Positions 1 to 14,300 of a DNA stretch of 64,000 nucleotides are shown piece by piece. Numbering within the stretch: position 1 is the stretch's first letter; each line of letters starts with the position of its first letter. The notes under the pieces were generated by a model. That model was not told the DNA's origin, searched no databases, and worked only from the letters and a program-made list of their open reading frames with translations. The stretch lies in assembly GCF_037975245.1 (NCBI RefSeq), contig NC_092582.1:144001-208000 (forward strand). The letters are read 5' to 3'. The DNA comes from Apostichopus japonicus (lineage: Eukaryota > Echinodermata > Holothuroidea > Aspidochirotida > Stichopodidae). A program made the translations under genes and the position numbers.

Positions 1-2355
1 AATTCCTTTAAAATAAATTTACCCTTCATGGTCTTTATTGTATCATTCCACAATGATACATACCGTACTACCATGTGAAAGCCTTGAGCTACTAGTATGT
101 GTACAATTCATGATATTTAACATTTCATTCAACAATGATATACCGTACTACCATACACTGCACATGATGATCTATTCTAACTAGAAGTTAAAAAGCATCG
201 CTGGAGGCAAAAAACAAAATCTTTTTTAATTTGCTCATAAATGCTAAAGTATTTTAGAACACAAACAATATTGTGGTTCCTGTTAAGTCGTAAGACACAG
301 TAAATTAGAGAAATTTGATCTCAAAGTTAGCAGATTCTCACTGACCAGAAACGTGTTGCGTGAAAGCTCATGAACATACAGGTCACCGTGTGACATCAAT
401 CTGCAGAGTGTACTGTGAACGCGAAACAATAACAATGGACTTTCCACGAACTTCTCATAAGAAAGTGAACAATAACAATGGACTTTCCACAAACTTAAGA
501 AAGTGAATCATTTATTAACTTCACTCTTCCAATAAATATGCAGCTACAAGAGAAAGAATTGGTTGTATAGATTTGTTCACACATTTGTTAACTAAGTTTG
601 GGTAGCAATCTTCAATTAAAAGTAAATATTGGTTCAAAAACTGCCCAAACATCTGGTGATATTTCGCAAGATTCGCTGCTATTATAGGCCAGTATACATA
701 CTGTGCCGTAGGATATTGCGGTCTTGTCGCAATTGAAATGCCTACATTGTGAAATATGTCGACATCTCTTCATTTGTTGTTGTAATTAATCGTGTTTGCA
801 GCTAGTTTCTAGTCAGTGGATGCAATATTAATTGAATCCACGAAATAAATAGCTTTGGGTATGTCTCAGTCTTGCTGCCATAATGTAAGGCTTTCAGAAA
901 GTCACAACTTCACAAAAGCGCTACACAAGCGAAGGGAACACCACCGTAAAAAAAAATAGCGCCTGATAGATTCCATATTCCATATGAGTTTGAAAAGTTA
1001 AAAAATTTGAAAACTTTTACTGTCTCAGTACAATATCTACATGAGTACAATGCATATCGTCCGTACGTGTTAGTGTGCAACACTAAGTGGGTAGTGTCAT
1101 TGGTTGTGCTTAAGAGAACGACGTTGCACATTATAATAATGGGGAAATTGTGGCTAATGAGTTTAGGCATCAAAATCAGGGAGACTTTACCTTTAGAGGG
1201 CCACTGCGTAGACAATAATGTCTATAATACGTGTTTGTGTCAAAGTGCGCTGAACATATATTCGCCTGCAGACAGTGGGAAACCCTGGGAGTGAGAAAGT
1301 CTTTGCGTGTGCTACTTACAAAATTAATCCAAAGCCAGCGATGTTTATCGTCGGTTTGATGACTAGAAAACGAACAGAAACTAAAATTTCGGTTTTCAGA
1401 AGTGTTTTGCAACCTCCTACTACACAACTCGTTAGCATTTTGATCTTTACAGTATGACAGAGTGTCGTATTGGCGTAGTGTTAGTGCTGAAGTGAATAGC
1501 TCGATCGAAATTATTCCTTAACCGACCCGCCGCACTTGTACGTCACAGGGTGACCTGCAGTCACGTGAGCGCTTAGGAACAAGTTTTACCGAGTCCCAAA
1601 AGAAAATAATACAAAGTGTCATACATTAATGGAGAGGTACAAGTGTAAATATTCAATGGAACATGAAATTGAACGGATTAGATGATGTCAAAAAACCACC
1701 AGCTATGCCTTTTCAAGAAAAATTAAGGGTTTGACCCTTTAATTTTTAGTCACATGACAAACCCAATTAATGGTTTGGGTATTTCCAAATCATTCTATAT
1801 ATACCCACTCTGATCTACCAAACCTAAAACTGTTTAAACTATACCAGTTTGTAGATTGCGTATATATAGGAAACATGTAAGGGAGCACAGCACTAAATCG
1901 TACTGCATTATAATATCATTTGATCATATCATCTTTGTGTGTTTTCTTTAATTTAATCTCCATGCTATTCTGTTATCCAAGAAGTCTTTCTGTGAGAAAA
2001 ACTACATCCAAAAACTAACATGAGAAACATTGTTGTCCCAACTGAATTGTTCTTAATTTTGAACTTGCTGTACAAATATTTGTCACTGAAATTGAGAAAA
2101 TGTTACTGTTTGTTGTAAATCTCTGTGTCCTAAATGTGATTTAGTCAAAGCCTGATTCCTGTTACAACATGATTATGATAACCATTCTAGCTATCTAGAA
2201 TATCTATACAGACTTAGCCTGTTTGCTCTGCCCACTGTTAGGCAAACGAGTCAGTCTTCCTTTTTGCAGTATTCTTTCGGTATTGGTATGGAGGGGACAG
2301 TTGTTTCATGGATTTCAAAATTATTTCAGTTTTCTGGTCCACAGCTTCCACTTAC
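1..2355. other. Intronic DNA, no gene seen
   Basis: This lies downstream of the last visible collagen exon on the minus strand. It is AT-rich, with short open frames on both strands but no recognisable domain or Gly-X-Y exon. A short word, aacaatggactttccac, is repeated at about 429-445 and 473-489. Confidence 0.5.
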
Positions 2356-2394
2356 CTTTGGTCCTGGTGGACCCACTGGCCCTGGTGAATATTC
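2356..2394 (-). CDS. Collagen exon, Gly-X-Y (EYSPGPVGPPGPK)
   Basis: A 39-bp phase 0-0 exon with donor GTAAG at 2351-2355 and acceptor ACAG just right of 2394. Thirteen codons: EYSP, then GPVGPPGPK, three perfect Gly-X-Y triplets ending before a Gly expected at the start of the next exon. It matches the position of the EGPPGPxGPxG segment after the KGE motif in clade-B chains. It is the last collagen exon in the window. No further Gly-X-Y exon is visible from 2350 to 1, so the next intron exceeds 2.3 kb. Confidence 0.88.
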
Positions 2395-5300
2395 CTGTTA
2401 GAGAAAACAGACAAGATTTTTTTTTAAATTATAAATGCATCCTGTGTAAACATGAAAAGTGGAAAATATGATAAAATATATTTCTAAAAAATGGAAACAT
2501 ATTAAAGAATTAATTTTTTGGACACTTTTGAAATGTTGTTTCACAATATGCAAATGATATCATAGTGACACAAACTGAGCAGAACAGCCTCCCATCAAGT
2601 TTCTGCAAGTATTTACTAAGTACTGTTATTATAAACCAGCAAGATACTTGCACTCATATGGACCTACATATCAAGTAAGAAATTAATCTTAGTTGTAGTT
2701 TTTCATGTATTTGCATTTATAAGGTTTTCATATGTTGCTTACTGCTGACACCTCAGGTAACTGTTAACCTCAATATAAATTAACAAAATTTAAAAATTGG
2801 TCCTTCTGTTCACTGAGGGTGAACTTGCATATGGAGTATACAGTCCATTTCAACTTTTTTCTGGAATTGTCATGTTACAAGGTTTTCAGACTGTGAACAA
2901 GATTTACCTCAAATGACCTTTGACATCCATACAAAACATTAGGGTGGTTTTACTCACTAAGAGGAGTGCTGCACACAAGTCTGAAAATCATCAAAGCATG
3001 GCTTTCTGAGATTTTTCTAGAATTTCACCTAAGTTGATCCCACATGACCTTTAAACTTTAATAAATTTCTAAAGGTTTTTGTACTCTTCAAGTGGTATCT
3101 ATTTACCAAATATGAACTTTAAACAAGGTCTATTTTTTTAGTTATTCTGCCTTTTAACACATAGGTTCCTTTTGCCATTGACAAGGAATTGAAAATGCAT
3201 TTTGATCCCCAAAATGTTGATGTCAAGACATAAAGTCTATTGAAACAAAGATTGAGATATTTTTCTTGTGTTGGAATGCATAATTTAAATAACGTTGCAC
3301 TATCACATGTTTAGGTGTATGATGCTGGTGTGAATAAGACTTATGAACTGGAACTTACATTGAAGGGAAATTTGGCCGATTCCTATACGGATCCTTCATA
3401 TTAATATTACCAATATGGAAGATATTGACTACAAAATATAAAGAAAAGCTGAGACAGTGTGAATTTTCAATAGTTATATATCAAACAGATGGCGTCTCTA
3501 GCTGCAAGTCTATTATGGTTCACAATGTTTCTGGTTACTTTTGTCAATTTAAAGTTTAAAGACCTCCAGAGTACATCACGTCAGCAGATAATACATTCCA
3601 GTCAATCATTTTTGATGATGGTATGTCACACTGAATGTTTGTTAAGTTTAACCCATATGTATTGTTCCAAAAGGAATAAAGTCAGCAAGTCAAACTTACC
3701 ACACGGAAGTTTCCAGCTTCACCTTTCTGGCCCTTTTGTCCTGATGGTCCCTATAAATAAAGATGAAAAAAGAAAAAGACAAAATTAATATCATTGCTAC
3801 AGTAGGTTTCAGTTTTATAGCAAAGTACTTTTGTTGAATTAATTAAAAATCATCCTACTTTTACTGTAATCATCCAAATTTTAGACTTGTTATATCTTTA
3901 CATCTAATTTCTCATATAATCTTATACATAAGATTTTCTGTTATAAAGCAGTACATTTCATCAGCTGAATTCTAGTAAATTTAGTACAAAACTGATAATT
4001 CTTATCATTCCTTACAGTTGGCAGGCAGGGTTGTCAAACTGATGAATTTTCTGACAATATTGATAGTTATGGTCAATGTCTATTTATAACACACCATTTC
4101 TCTGTATTGGTGGTCTGCAGTACTGTAAGTTATTTGTTTTCAGATTTTTTTGGTCAATATTCCGGTACTATAACTAAAATATTTTCTTCATAGTTTATAT
4201 TCTTTATTATTGCATATCACCACATGGCAACAATATGTTGGGTTAACTCCTTTGTGTACTAACAAAGTATGCAAATATGTGACTATAACCCTTAACATTT
4301 TCATGGACTAGTAATAAAAATCAAAGCTCTCTTAGACTCAAGATATGTTTACATCTATGAAATGTTCTAAAGTAGGTCGGTTGGAAGTCATTTCTATTTA
4401 TACAATAATGACTGAATAATAGCCCTGGGTATTCAATAGTCAACAAGTAAATTTTTAATATCGTTGGATTTTGTGGTTCTAAAAAAAGTCTTCAAAGCCA
4501 CTCGTCAACTTGAATTTCTAGGTTAGATCAAAATAATCCGTAAACCCCCACCTAACCCTAACCTTAATCCCAAAGGTGGTCTGCAAAATTGACAAAATTT
4601 ATGAAATTTATGTCATGAACACTGAGTGTGTTAACTGAAATCAATTAGACTACCTTGGATCCAATTCACTAATTAAAGCAGTTGGTGACACTAATTCACT
4701 GTAAATGTGTGCAATCGCATTTTATCTAATTCCCACCAGATTCAATGAAGTAATAACAAGCGCACCTCTGAATGAACCAAACAACTATCGTATAAGATCT
4801 AAAAGGGTAAAGCTAGTAATATCAGTAACAGTACATAACACAGTCAAGTTCTGCCAAACATAAAAATAAGGCTAGGTCTAGATTACAGTAGCTTGAGCAC
4901 TGATATGAATATTAACAGGCATTTGCCAGCTATGAAACAACACATCACAACACTAATGCAACCATTACATTAACAGAACTTTTTATGCACATGTACATAT
5001 GATTTGCTTGACATACTTCTGTTGCAGAACTCAATATTATTATCTGCATTTACTTCTTAGTTTGTTCAGAACCATGAAAATCTGATTAGGTTACTTTAAG
5101 ATGCTAGAAGGTGAACACAACAAGAGGAAGGTGCAAAGAGATTTACTTGGTTGCTTGATTGAAAAAGGATTAAGCTTGCCAGCAGGAAGGAAAGAGTCAC
5201 TGATAAAACATTACTGGTACAGCATCCTGTTCTACCATCTACTTAATGATATGGAGCCAAGCCTAGAGGAGCAAATAGGTTCCATAGGAAATATTTCAAA

Positions 5301-8300
5301 CAAGTGTTACACTCAAGCCATCAATTTGAATTCATTTTCCCCTCTCTCTTTTGACTTGATTCTCAAACTTTCTTCCATCATACCATGATTTTGACTCTTT
5401 GTCTACAATTTTCTCTCCTTCATATCTATCTAAATTAATGCCACTATTACTTACTAGTTGCCTTTTTTGCTCTTTTTTTTTACTTTAATCATATTGATTG
5501 TACATTTTAATTAAAAGTTTGCCTTCAAAGTATTCATATCTTTATTTTACATATTTTCATATGGAACTTGTTCCATAAATTTTATATATCTATATCAAAA
5601 TATTGACTTTTCTCACTACAATTTCACTAGTTTTGTCTCAAAATATCAACTTTCTCAAAGTTTAGAGATGTTTCGATTTTTACCTTAAAATAAAAAAAGA
5701 GAATTTCTTAAATATACACTGTAATTGATACCTAAAGATCTGCTGTTGAAATTTCACTTATTGTCTTAATTGTGATTATTGTGTCAACATTTTAGAGTTT
5801 AGATTGAAATTTTGAGAATAATTCAACAGATTATGAGGCAACTTTATAATTTGACTGCCTGGCAAACATATAAATTTCTTACTTAAAGGACCTAGTTAAA
5901 TGATCTAGCACAGCTGTGAAGTAAAAATGTGTAGTTGAAAAAGTGAGGGAGAAGAAATACTCTCCCCTCCTTCCTACTTGTCAAATTGGGGGGAGTTGCT
6001 CCTCTGACCAGCCCCCCCCCCGCCCCCTGTGTTCGCATACAGTACATACCCTGTGCTCAACTTGCAAGAAGCTATATTCTATTGGACAGCATCTCTACAG
6101 GATAAACCATTTGTTAACCTTCTTTGATACATTTGGTTCCTTCGCAATTCAATTCAATACATTGAGTCCACCAACAATAAACAACAAGGTCTACCTGTTG
6201 TGCATCTACAACATGTTATGTACAACAAGATTATAAAATTCTTGTGACTTTATTACCCTTGATGTTTTATTATTCCATAGTTGCTATCCCTTTATAACTT
6301 GCATTCCTGGTTAAATATAATGCCTGTGACAAGCAGCATGTGTCTCAGATGAGATGGGGTTATAATCCTTGGGTCAAGCATTTCAAGGTCTCTTTACTAC
6401 ATTATAGTTTAATTCCCAGGCAACAGGCATTTACTGGTTGTCACTCAACCTTACCTCAGGTGATTTCTTAGCTAGGTTTAGGCATTTAAACTTGCTGTTA
6501 TATGTTATAACAACTGCAGGAGTTCTATGGTGATAATGGACTTGTATACAGACATTATTCATGAAAATATAGGAATGTGGTTTGGCTTTCTGCATGTTAC
6601 AACAAATAAGTTATAATTTTAGAGCCTTGTCTTTGCTCTTGCAGTTGTGCTTGAACAAACAGGCCTACATATTACATAGTTTGCTTATTTATTGTACCCT
6701 AGAGAGTATCCCTGTTCTTTATTCGATACAATTTCCTACAAGCTGACTTAGACTAACATTTCACTCTTTATGCTGTGTGAAGTAGTTGAACAATAGACTT
6801 GTACATTTTGGATAATTAAGGAAATGGTAAGGATTTTTTAATTTAGATATGAAAAAAATGAAAATGGCTCACAAGGCATTCACCATCAGACCCAAACGAA
6901 AGTAAAATATTCTCTTAAAGATTTAGAAATAACATAGTACTGCACACTGTATCTAAGCACCTGTCAAGTGTCCCTTATTAACTTCTCTGAACTTCTCACA
7001 TTCCAAGGTAACAATTCATACTATCTTGTGAATTAACATCCCACAGAGAATCACCACTTATTATTGAAGGAAAGGTTTGTCAATATTATTGACATCTAAA
7101 ATACAACTCTCTGTAATATAAGGCACTTTCCCCCAAAAGAATTTCAACCAGTTAGGATTCTCTCACATCAGCAGGTGAAGGAGGAAAGAGCACACAAACA
7201 AAATTAATAAGCAGGCCAAGTTTCGACAAGCTTTTTTTGATAATATACGCAACTGCAGGGAATACTTTCACACATGTAGCAGTTTGAGGGTTTTGAATTT
7301 TGCGGCTTACAATATAATAAGAACCATGTGAACAAAACCTGCCTTTTACATGTTTGTATTTGAACAGTATAACAACTTGCCCATTTTGCATAGTGTTCTA
7401 CTGCGCAAGTTACATGCACACGGGTGTACTGTATGTCTTAAAACTAACTTACCTGGCCCACCTAATTTCTCCTGATAATTAGCAGCTGTTGGTTCTTGTA
7501 TTTGACTACAAACATGATTAGGTTTATTTTTAAGCATCAACAGTACATAGTCTGCCCAGGATCTTGGTAACCATGCAAATCCCTTTTTGCAACAGTTTAT
7601 CTGAGTAACAGTTACATCTACAAACCAGAAAGCCAATTGGCTTTGTAATTCCGTGCCATATAATTTGCTAAATATTACACATAACTATCTGAATAATGTA
7701 GAGCATGTGAGTTAAATTTGTCCAAGAATTAACTGAGAACCAAAAATATCAGAGATTTCCAGCTCTTTATTTGTAAAACTCACTTGTTGGGCATCAAAAC
7801 AATTTATCAGTGACCGCAAAGACTTTACAGTACATAATTTTTATACATCTAGTAAAATGTTTTCAAAACTTACTGCCAAAGCCAAAGTCATCGAGTTTAA
7901 CTCCAATTAGAATAAGGCCAATTTTCAGACCATTTGAGATAACCTGTTGGACCCCTTGAGCCACATTTGAGACCATTTGATAAATCCTGATGACCACTAT
8001 GTGAAATTGACAAAACTATATTCACCAAAAGAAAATTGTGTGATCGGAGAACTCACAGACGAACTGTAGCTTTAATTTTGGAGCTATGATGTTTACAAGG
8101 ATTACAGACTTTGACCTCATGTAACCTTTGACATCCTCCAATTTCAATAGGGTTCTTGCACTCACCAAGCTGGATCTACATACTATAAAGTTCCACAAAT
8201 ATGTACTTTTTGTGTTATCATGTTTACATGGGTTTCAGACTCTGACATATGTTGACTGCAAATGACCTTTGACCTCCACCAATTTCAATAGAGTTCTTAC

Positions 8301-11300
8301 ACCCACCAAGCTGGATCTAAACACCAAGTATTGAGTTAAAAAAAATATGTAGTTGTTTAGTTATCATGTTTACAATTTTTAAACTTGGAGCTCAAAATGC
8401 TCACCATTATGATGGATGTAATAGGCTTTATACAATGCCTTAACTTAACCTTGTCCTAATGTCAAAATGCTCACCATTATGATGGATGTAATAGGTTTTA
8501 TACAATGCCTTAACTTAACCTTGTCCTAATGTCAAAATGCTCACCATTATGATAGGATGTAAATAGGCTTTATACAATGCCTTAACTTAACCTTGTCCTA
8601 ATGTCAAAATGCTCACCATTATGATAGGATGTAAATAGGTTTTATACAATGCCTTAACTTAACCTTGTCCTAATGTCAAAATGCTCACCATTATGATGGA
8701 TGTAATAGGCTTTATACAATGCCTTAACTTAACCTTGTCCTAATGTCAAAATGCTCACCATTATGATGGATGTAATAGGTTTTATACAATGCCTTAACTT
8801 AACCTTGTCCTAATGTCAAAATGCTCACCATTATGATAGGATGTAAATAGGCTTTATACAATGCCTTAACTTAACCTTGTCCTAATGTCAAAATGCTCAC
8901 CATTATGATGGATGTAATAGGTTTTATACAATGCCTTAACTTAACCTTGTCCTAATGTCAAAATGCTCACCATTATGACAGGATGTAAATAGGCTTTATA
9001 CAATGCCTTAACTTAACCTTGTCCTAATGTCAAAATGCTCACCATTATGATAGGATGTAAATAGGCTTTATACAATGCCTTAACTTAACCTTGTCCTAAT
9101 GTCAAAATGCTCACCATTATGATGGATGTAATAGGTTTTATACAATGCCTTAACTTAACCTTGTCCTAATGTCAAAATGCTCTTCATTATGATAGGATGT
9201 AAATAGGTTTTATACAATGCCTTAACTTAACCTTGTCCTAATGTCAAAATGCTCACCATCATGATACGATGTAAATAGGTTTGATAAAATGCCTTAAATT
9301 TATAGACCTTGTACTAATGTTGAAGTCACAAAACAGAAGACCTTGATGAGAACTGTGAGAACTCTGATTTGATGGGTCATGAAATGTGGAAATTGTAAGA
9401 TCAGGCATAGAATTTCACAGTTTCAATCCCTGCTTAAACAAGAGCCCAAGGGCACTGCGGTTCCTTGCGTAGGGGTATATGTCAATACACATAATATTAT
9501 CAAGCAAGATTGGACTCAAATAGTCCAAGTAATTGTGGTCCTACATGTACCCATAAAGTAACCAACACTATAGCCAACACTTTTGTGATCACAAATTGTG
9601 ATCGGATTTTTTATCAAGAGGCACTTTTGAGATCTAAATATGGCGTCAAAAATGTAAGAAATATAAGGTGACCTACAAGCGGGTCAACAGATATGATAAC
9701 ATTGGTGACCTCAGATGACATGACCTTTAAAGTTTGAAAAGGTTCCACCACCCCATTCACAACTTGTCCCAAAATATCAACCATGTCACACCTTGGCATT
9801 GGGATTTAATTGCATTAAATGTCTAAAAATTAACTTTGAACTTGTATACATAACCTCACACACAAAGGTCACCCGGAGGTCAACCAATTGACATTTTTGA
9901 TCGGTGAAACGTGAATATAGCATTTAACGATGAAAAATTCAAACATTTTGTCTTTGCCCATTTTCTCCCCCAAAATACTAGTTTTTTAACATTAGCTGAC
10001 CTTTGGTGACCTTGGATCACATGACCGTTAAGTTTCAAAATATTCCCCTATACCATTTTCAACTTGTCCAAAAATATCAACCGTGTCACACCTTGGCACT
10101 GGGAGTTATTGCATTAAATGTCTGAAAATTAACTTTGACCTCGTATAACTTCGCACACAAAGGTCACACGGGGGTCAACCCATTGACATTTATGATCAGA
10201 AGGTACCTTTAACATCTAAAAATAGCATCGAAACTGTAAAAATCCCCAAAACACGAAAAGGTCACCAGAGGTCAAATTGAGGTCAAGGGTCACCCAGATG
10301 CGGGTCGACAATTGGATTACATTGAAGCAACTCCCAACCCTAACTGACAATTCGTTCTCAAGTTATCGCAAAAATACTAGTTTTTTATCACTAATTGACC
10401 TTTGGTGACCTTCGATCACATGACTGTTAAGTATGAAAATATTCCCCTATACCATTTGCAACTTGTCCAAAAATATCAACCGTGTCTTACCTTGGCACTG
10501 GGAGTTATTGCATTAAATGTCTGAAAATTAACTTTGACCTCGTATAACTTCGCACACAGAGGTCACACGGGGGTCAACCCATTGACATTTATGATCAGAA
10601 GGTACCTTTAACATCTGAAAATAGCATCGAAACTGTAAAAATCCCCAAAACACGAAAAGGTCACCAGAGGTCAAATTGAGGTCAAGGGTCACCCAGATGC
10701 GGGTCGACAATTGGATTACATTGAAGCAACTCCCAACCCTAACGGACAATTTGTTCTCAAGTTATTGCAAAAATACTAGTTTTTTATCATTTATTGACCT
10801 TAGGTGACCTCGGATCACATGACTGTTAAGTTTGAAAATATTCCCCTATACCATTTGCAACTTGTCCCAAAATATCAACCGTGTAACACCTTGGCACTGG
10901 GAGTTATTACACTAAATGTCTGAAGATTAACTTTGACCTCATATAACTTAACACTCAAAGGTCACCTTGGGTCAACTTATTGACATTTTTGATCGGTGAA
11001 ACGTGAATATAGCATTTAACTATGAAAATTCAAACATTTTTGTCTTTGCCCATTTTCTCCCCACAAAATACTAGTTTTTTAACATTAATTGACCTTTGGT
11101 GACCTCGGATCACATGACCATTAAGTTGGGAAATATTCCCCTATACCATTTGCAACTTGTCCAAAAATATCAACCGTGTCACACCTTGGAACTGAAAGTA
11201 ATTGCATTAAATGTCTGAAAATTAACTTTGACCTCATATAACTTCGCACATGAAGGTCACACGGGTGTCAACCCATTGACATTTTTGATCGGAAGGTACC

Positions 11301-14300
11301 TTTGATATCCAAATCTAGCATCAAAACCAAACATTTTCTTTTTTGCTCGTTTCCTCCCAAAATAAGCGAATTTTTTCTAATGTGACCTTTGACCTTTTGA
11401 CCTTGGTTTCAGATGTAGTTTAATCTCCTGATTCCAAAAAACTAAACGACAAGTCTGTACAGCCATTCTAACTCCGACCGAAAAACTTTGACCCCATATA
11501 ACTTTGCACAAAAAGGTCACACGGGGTCAACCTATTGACATTTGTGATCAAAAGGTACCTTTGACATCTGAAAATAGCATCAAAACTGTAAAAATCCCCA
11601 AAAACACGTAAAGGTCACCATAGGTCAAATTGAGGTCAAGGGTCACCCAGATGCGGGTCGACAATTGGATTACATTGAAGCAACTCCCATCCCTAACGGA
11701 CATTTCGTTCTCAAGTTATCGCAAAAATACTAGTTTTTTATCATTAATTGACCTTTGTTGACCTTCGATCACATGACCGTTAAGTTTGAAAATGTTCCCC
11801 TAACCAGTTCACAACTTGTCCCAAAATATCAACCTTGTCACACATTGGCACTGGGAGTTATTGCAGTTTTAATATTTTCGGTTTTTGGACCATAACTGAC
11901 CTTTGGTGACCTTTGTGGGCACCAAAAACAATAGGGCACACCTTCTCCATATGGGGGATCTATAGTCCAAGTTTGGCCTCAATCCAACATTCCCTTATTG
12001 AGATAGAGCGTACCCAATCAAGTGTCACAGACGCACACACACACACACATACACACACACATACACACACACGCCAACCTGACTGCATAGGTTCCTTTTG
12101 CTAAAGCAAGGAACCAAAAATGCCAGTGCTTAAAAAATCTACTGGCTCAAATCAGGAAAAGTGGTTATGTACAAAGAAATAAGTCATTAAAAGAGTGAGG
12201 ATACAGTGAGAGTTCTTAATGTTTCAATGATAGTATGGAGACCTCTGCAGCTGTTTCTATCATTTAACATCATAAAGATAAAAAATTATTCATGTTATAA
12301 ATGTGGAATGATCTATCAAAAAAGTTGAAGTCTATACCTTCAAAACCCACATTCACCAGACATTTGAAAAAGGAGTTTATTAACTCGTACTAGTATTACA
12401 TAATCTATCCACGTATCCATCTCAGCATCATTAGGTTATTATTACTGTATATTTAATCTTTATATGTATATACTGTATTATTTATATTTGTACATTTTTT
12501 TTTCTTTTCTTCCAGGGAGTCTCCAACTTTGTTAAAGTCTTTTTAAGACTTAACAAAGTAGGAGACTTCCTTTCACATTGTACACAATTGGTGATACAAC
12601 AAATAAATGAATTAATAAATTATGACATTTCTTTGGGTCTTTTCAAAATGCTATCTTGACCCTTCCTGATCAGACTGAAGGAGGAAAGAAAAGGTATGTT
12701 TACCTCTATTTCAGGTCGGTTCGGATCTGGGCGCTCAGGTGGAGCTACACTTTCCTCTGGTTGGAAGTAGTCTGAGAATTCATAGGATGATAACCCTGAT
12801 CCTTCATGGACACCCCCTCTTTCAAAATCGCCAAATGGATCCTGTTCATCCTGTTAACATAGAGAGAAACAAAGCAAAACCAAAAACATGAATACCAGAA
12901 TGCACACAGTACAGAGACAGTTCCAATGCCAGATTTTTGGGGAAGCTCTACATTACAAATGTATTAGAACTGAAAATTATTTTGAAAACATTTTCAGATA
13001 AAAAAAAAGTCAAATCTGCTCATAAACAACCTCTTTAAAATTATCAATGTTAGAAATTTTCAAAAATTGTTCTGATCTGTGTTCCTAATTACAAAACTCT
13101 ATATCACAAGACTTTTAAGTTCTATATCCAGTTCTATATCCATTTACTTTAAATGCACTACTGGCTGCTATGACAATAATTAAACAGCTTGAATGATGAC
13201 ACTTACCTTGGTTTCTCATAAAAATAAAAAAAAGGAAAAGCTGTTTCATTTAGTAAATAGTTGGTAGCAAATCTCAACTGACACACAGCTGAAAAATCAA
13301 CACATTACCATGTTTACAAGCTACATTTAGCAAAATCAACTCAGGCCCTGCCCCCTAATAAATGTGCATAATATCACATTGAACATACATTATCATGTAC
13401 CCACTATCTACCAACACCTTAACACAACACATTATCATGTACCCACTATCTACCAACACCTTAACACCTTAACACAAATTCAATTCTGAAAATGTTTACA
13501 TTTGAACCTGTGACCTCATTATTCATGAGATGAGCACCAAAATCAATAGGGTTCATCTACCCTCTATGGCGCATGTATGTACTAAGTATGACTTCAATCC
13601 AACTTGTCGTTGTTCAGTTACCGTGTTTACAAGCACACAACTTAAGCCCCTAATAATATGTAAAATATCAACGTGCCTAGCCTACGTATGTATTTGCCAT
13701 TTTAATATGACTTTCCCATCTTTGTTTTTTCTTTTTCAGCAACTTATTTAAAGATTTGATGAAGAGAATATAAAGTACAAAATATCAGTGCTGTTTACAT
13801 GTCTTTCATTTCAACACAAAAGTACAGTACACTACACTAACCCCAAGGGGCCCAGTTCAACCACAAACGGTACAGTATCCAGGGAATTACCAGGTAACTG
13901 AGTATTTGCTTCTCGGACTTTTGGTTAAGATCATTTCTAGTATCTGTTCCCTTCAAGGGGAATCGTGATACACACCTGACGATGATCACACCGTTTCGAT
14001 GCAAGGGGACTGGGATTGGGAGCGGATCAGTCATCGGTTGTTGGTTTTTCGAGCCCAGGTTCTTTCCTGGGTGACTTTTCTTAAAAAGTATTAAGTATTT
14101 GGATAGTAATGCGTAGAATCGGTATCAGAACAGGTATAAATGTACGTATTGCCCTGAATCGTTTTCTTCCCAAAATACCTTGTTAGAGCATCTGACAAAA
14201 AAACCTGCGTGAAATGGAACTCGTGAGAACCATTTGGCAGGAAACTACTTGCGAGTACGGTAGAACTATGCTGAAATTTAGGGCAATTAGCTGTAGCAAA

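Larger units (their letters stand above)
9600..12120. repeat. AGGTCA-rich repeat block 1, internal ~399-bp tandem units
   Basis: Contains tandem and partly diverged units with a period of 399 bp: the same composite site starts at 10259 and 10658, and a further copy is at 11612. Each unit has the phrases caaaaatactagttttttat, ttgcaacttgtcc, ggcactgggagttattgca and gcatcgaaactgtaaaaat. AGGTCA half-sites are arranged as DR4, DR5 and DR1. The block ends with a (CA)n tract (12031-12073) and the hairpin at 12090-12115 followed by A-rich sequence. A second block of the same family lies at 24510-26495. No transposase or RT frame is visible, so it looks non-autonomous. Confidence 0.9.

Noticed and set aside
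3338-3366. 24-bp minus-strand exon before GTAAGT (ESAKFPFN)
   Set aside because: No Gly-X-Y content, weak acceptor, and the exons on both sides already join in phase.
6455-6513. Possible minus-strand exon (CTGCAG acceptor, GTAAGG donor) with phases 1 and 0 that would connect 7453-7505 to 3700-3750
   Set aside because: The peptide (VITYNSKFKCLNLAKK) has no collagen or variable-region character, the pyrimidine tract is poor, and it does not solve the conflict on the other side of 7453-7505.
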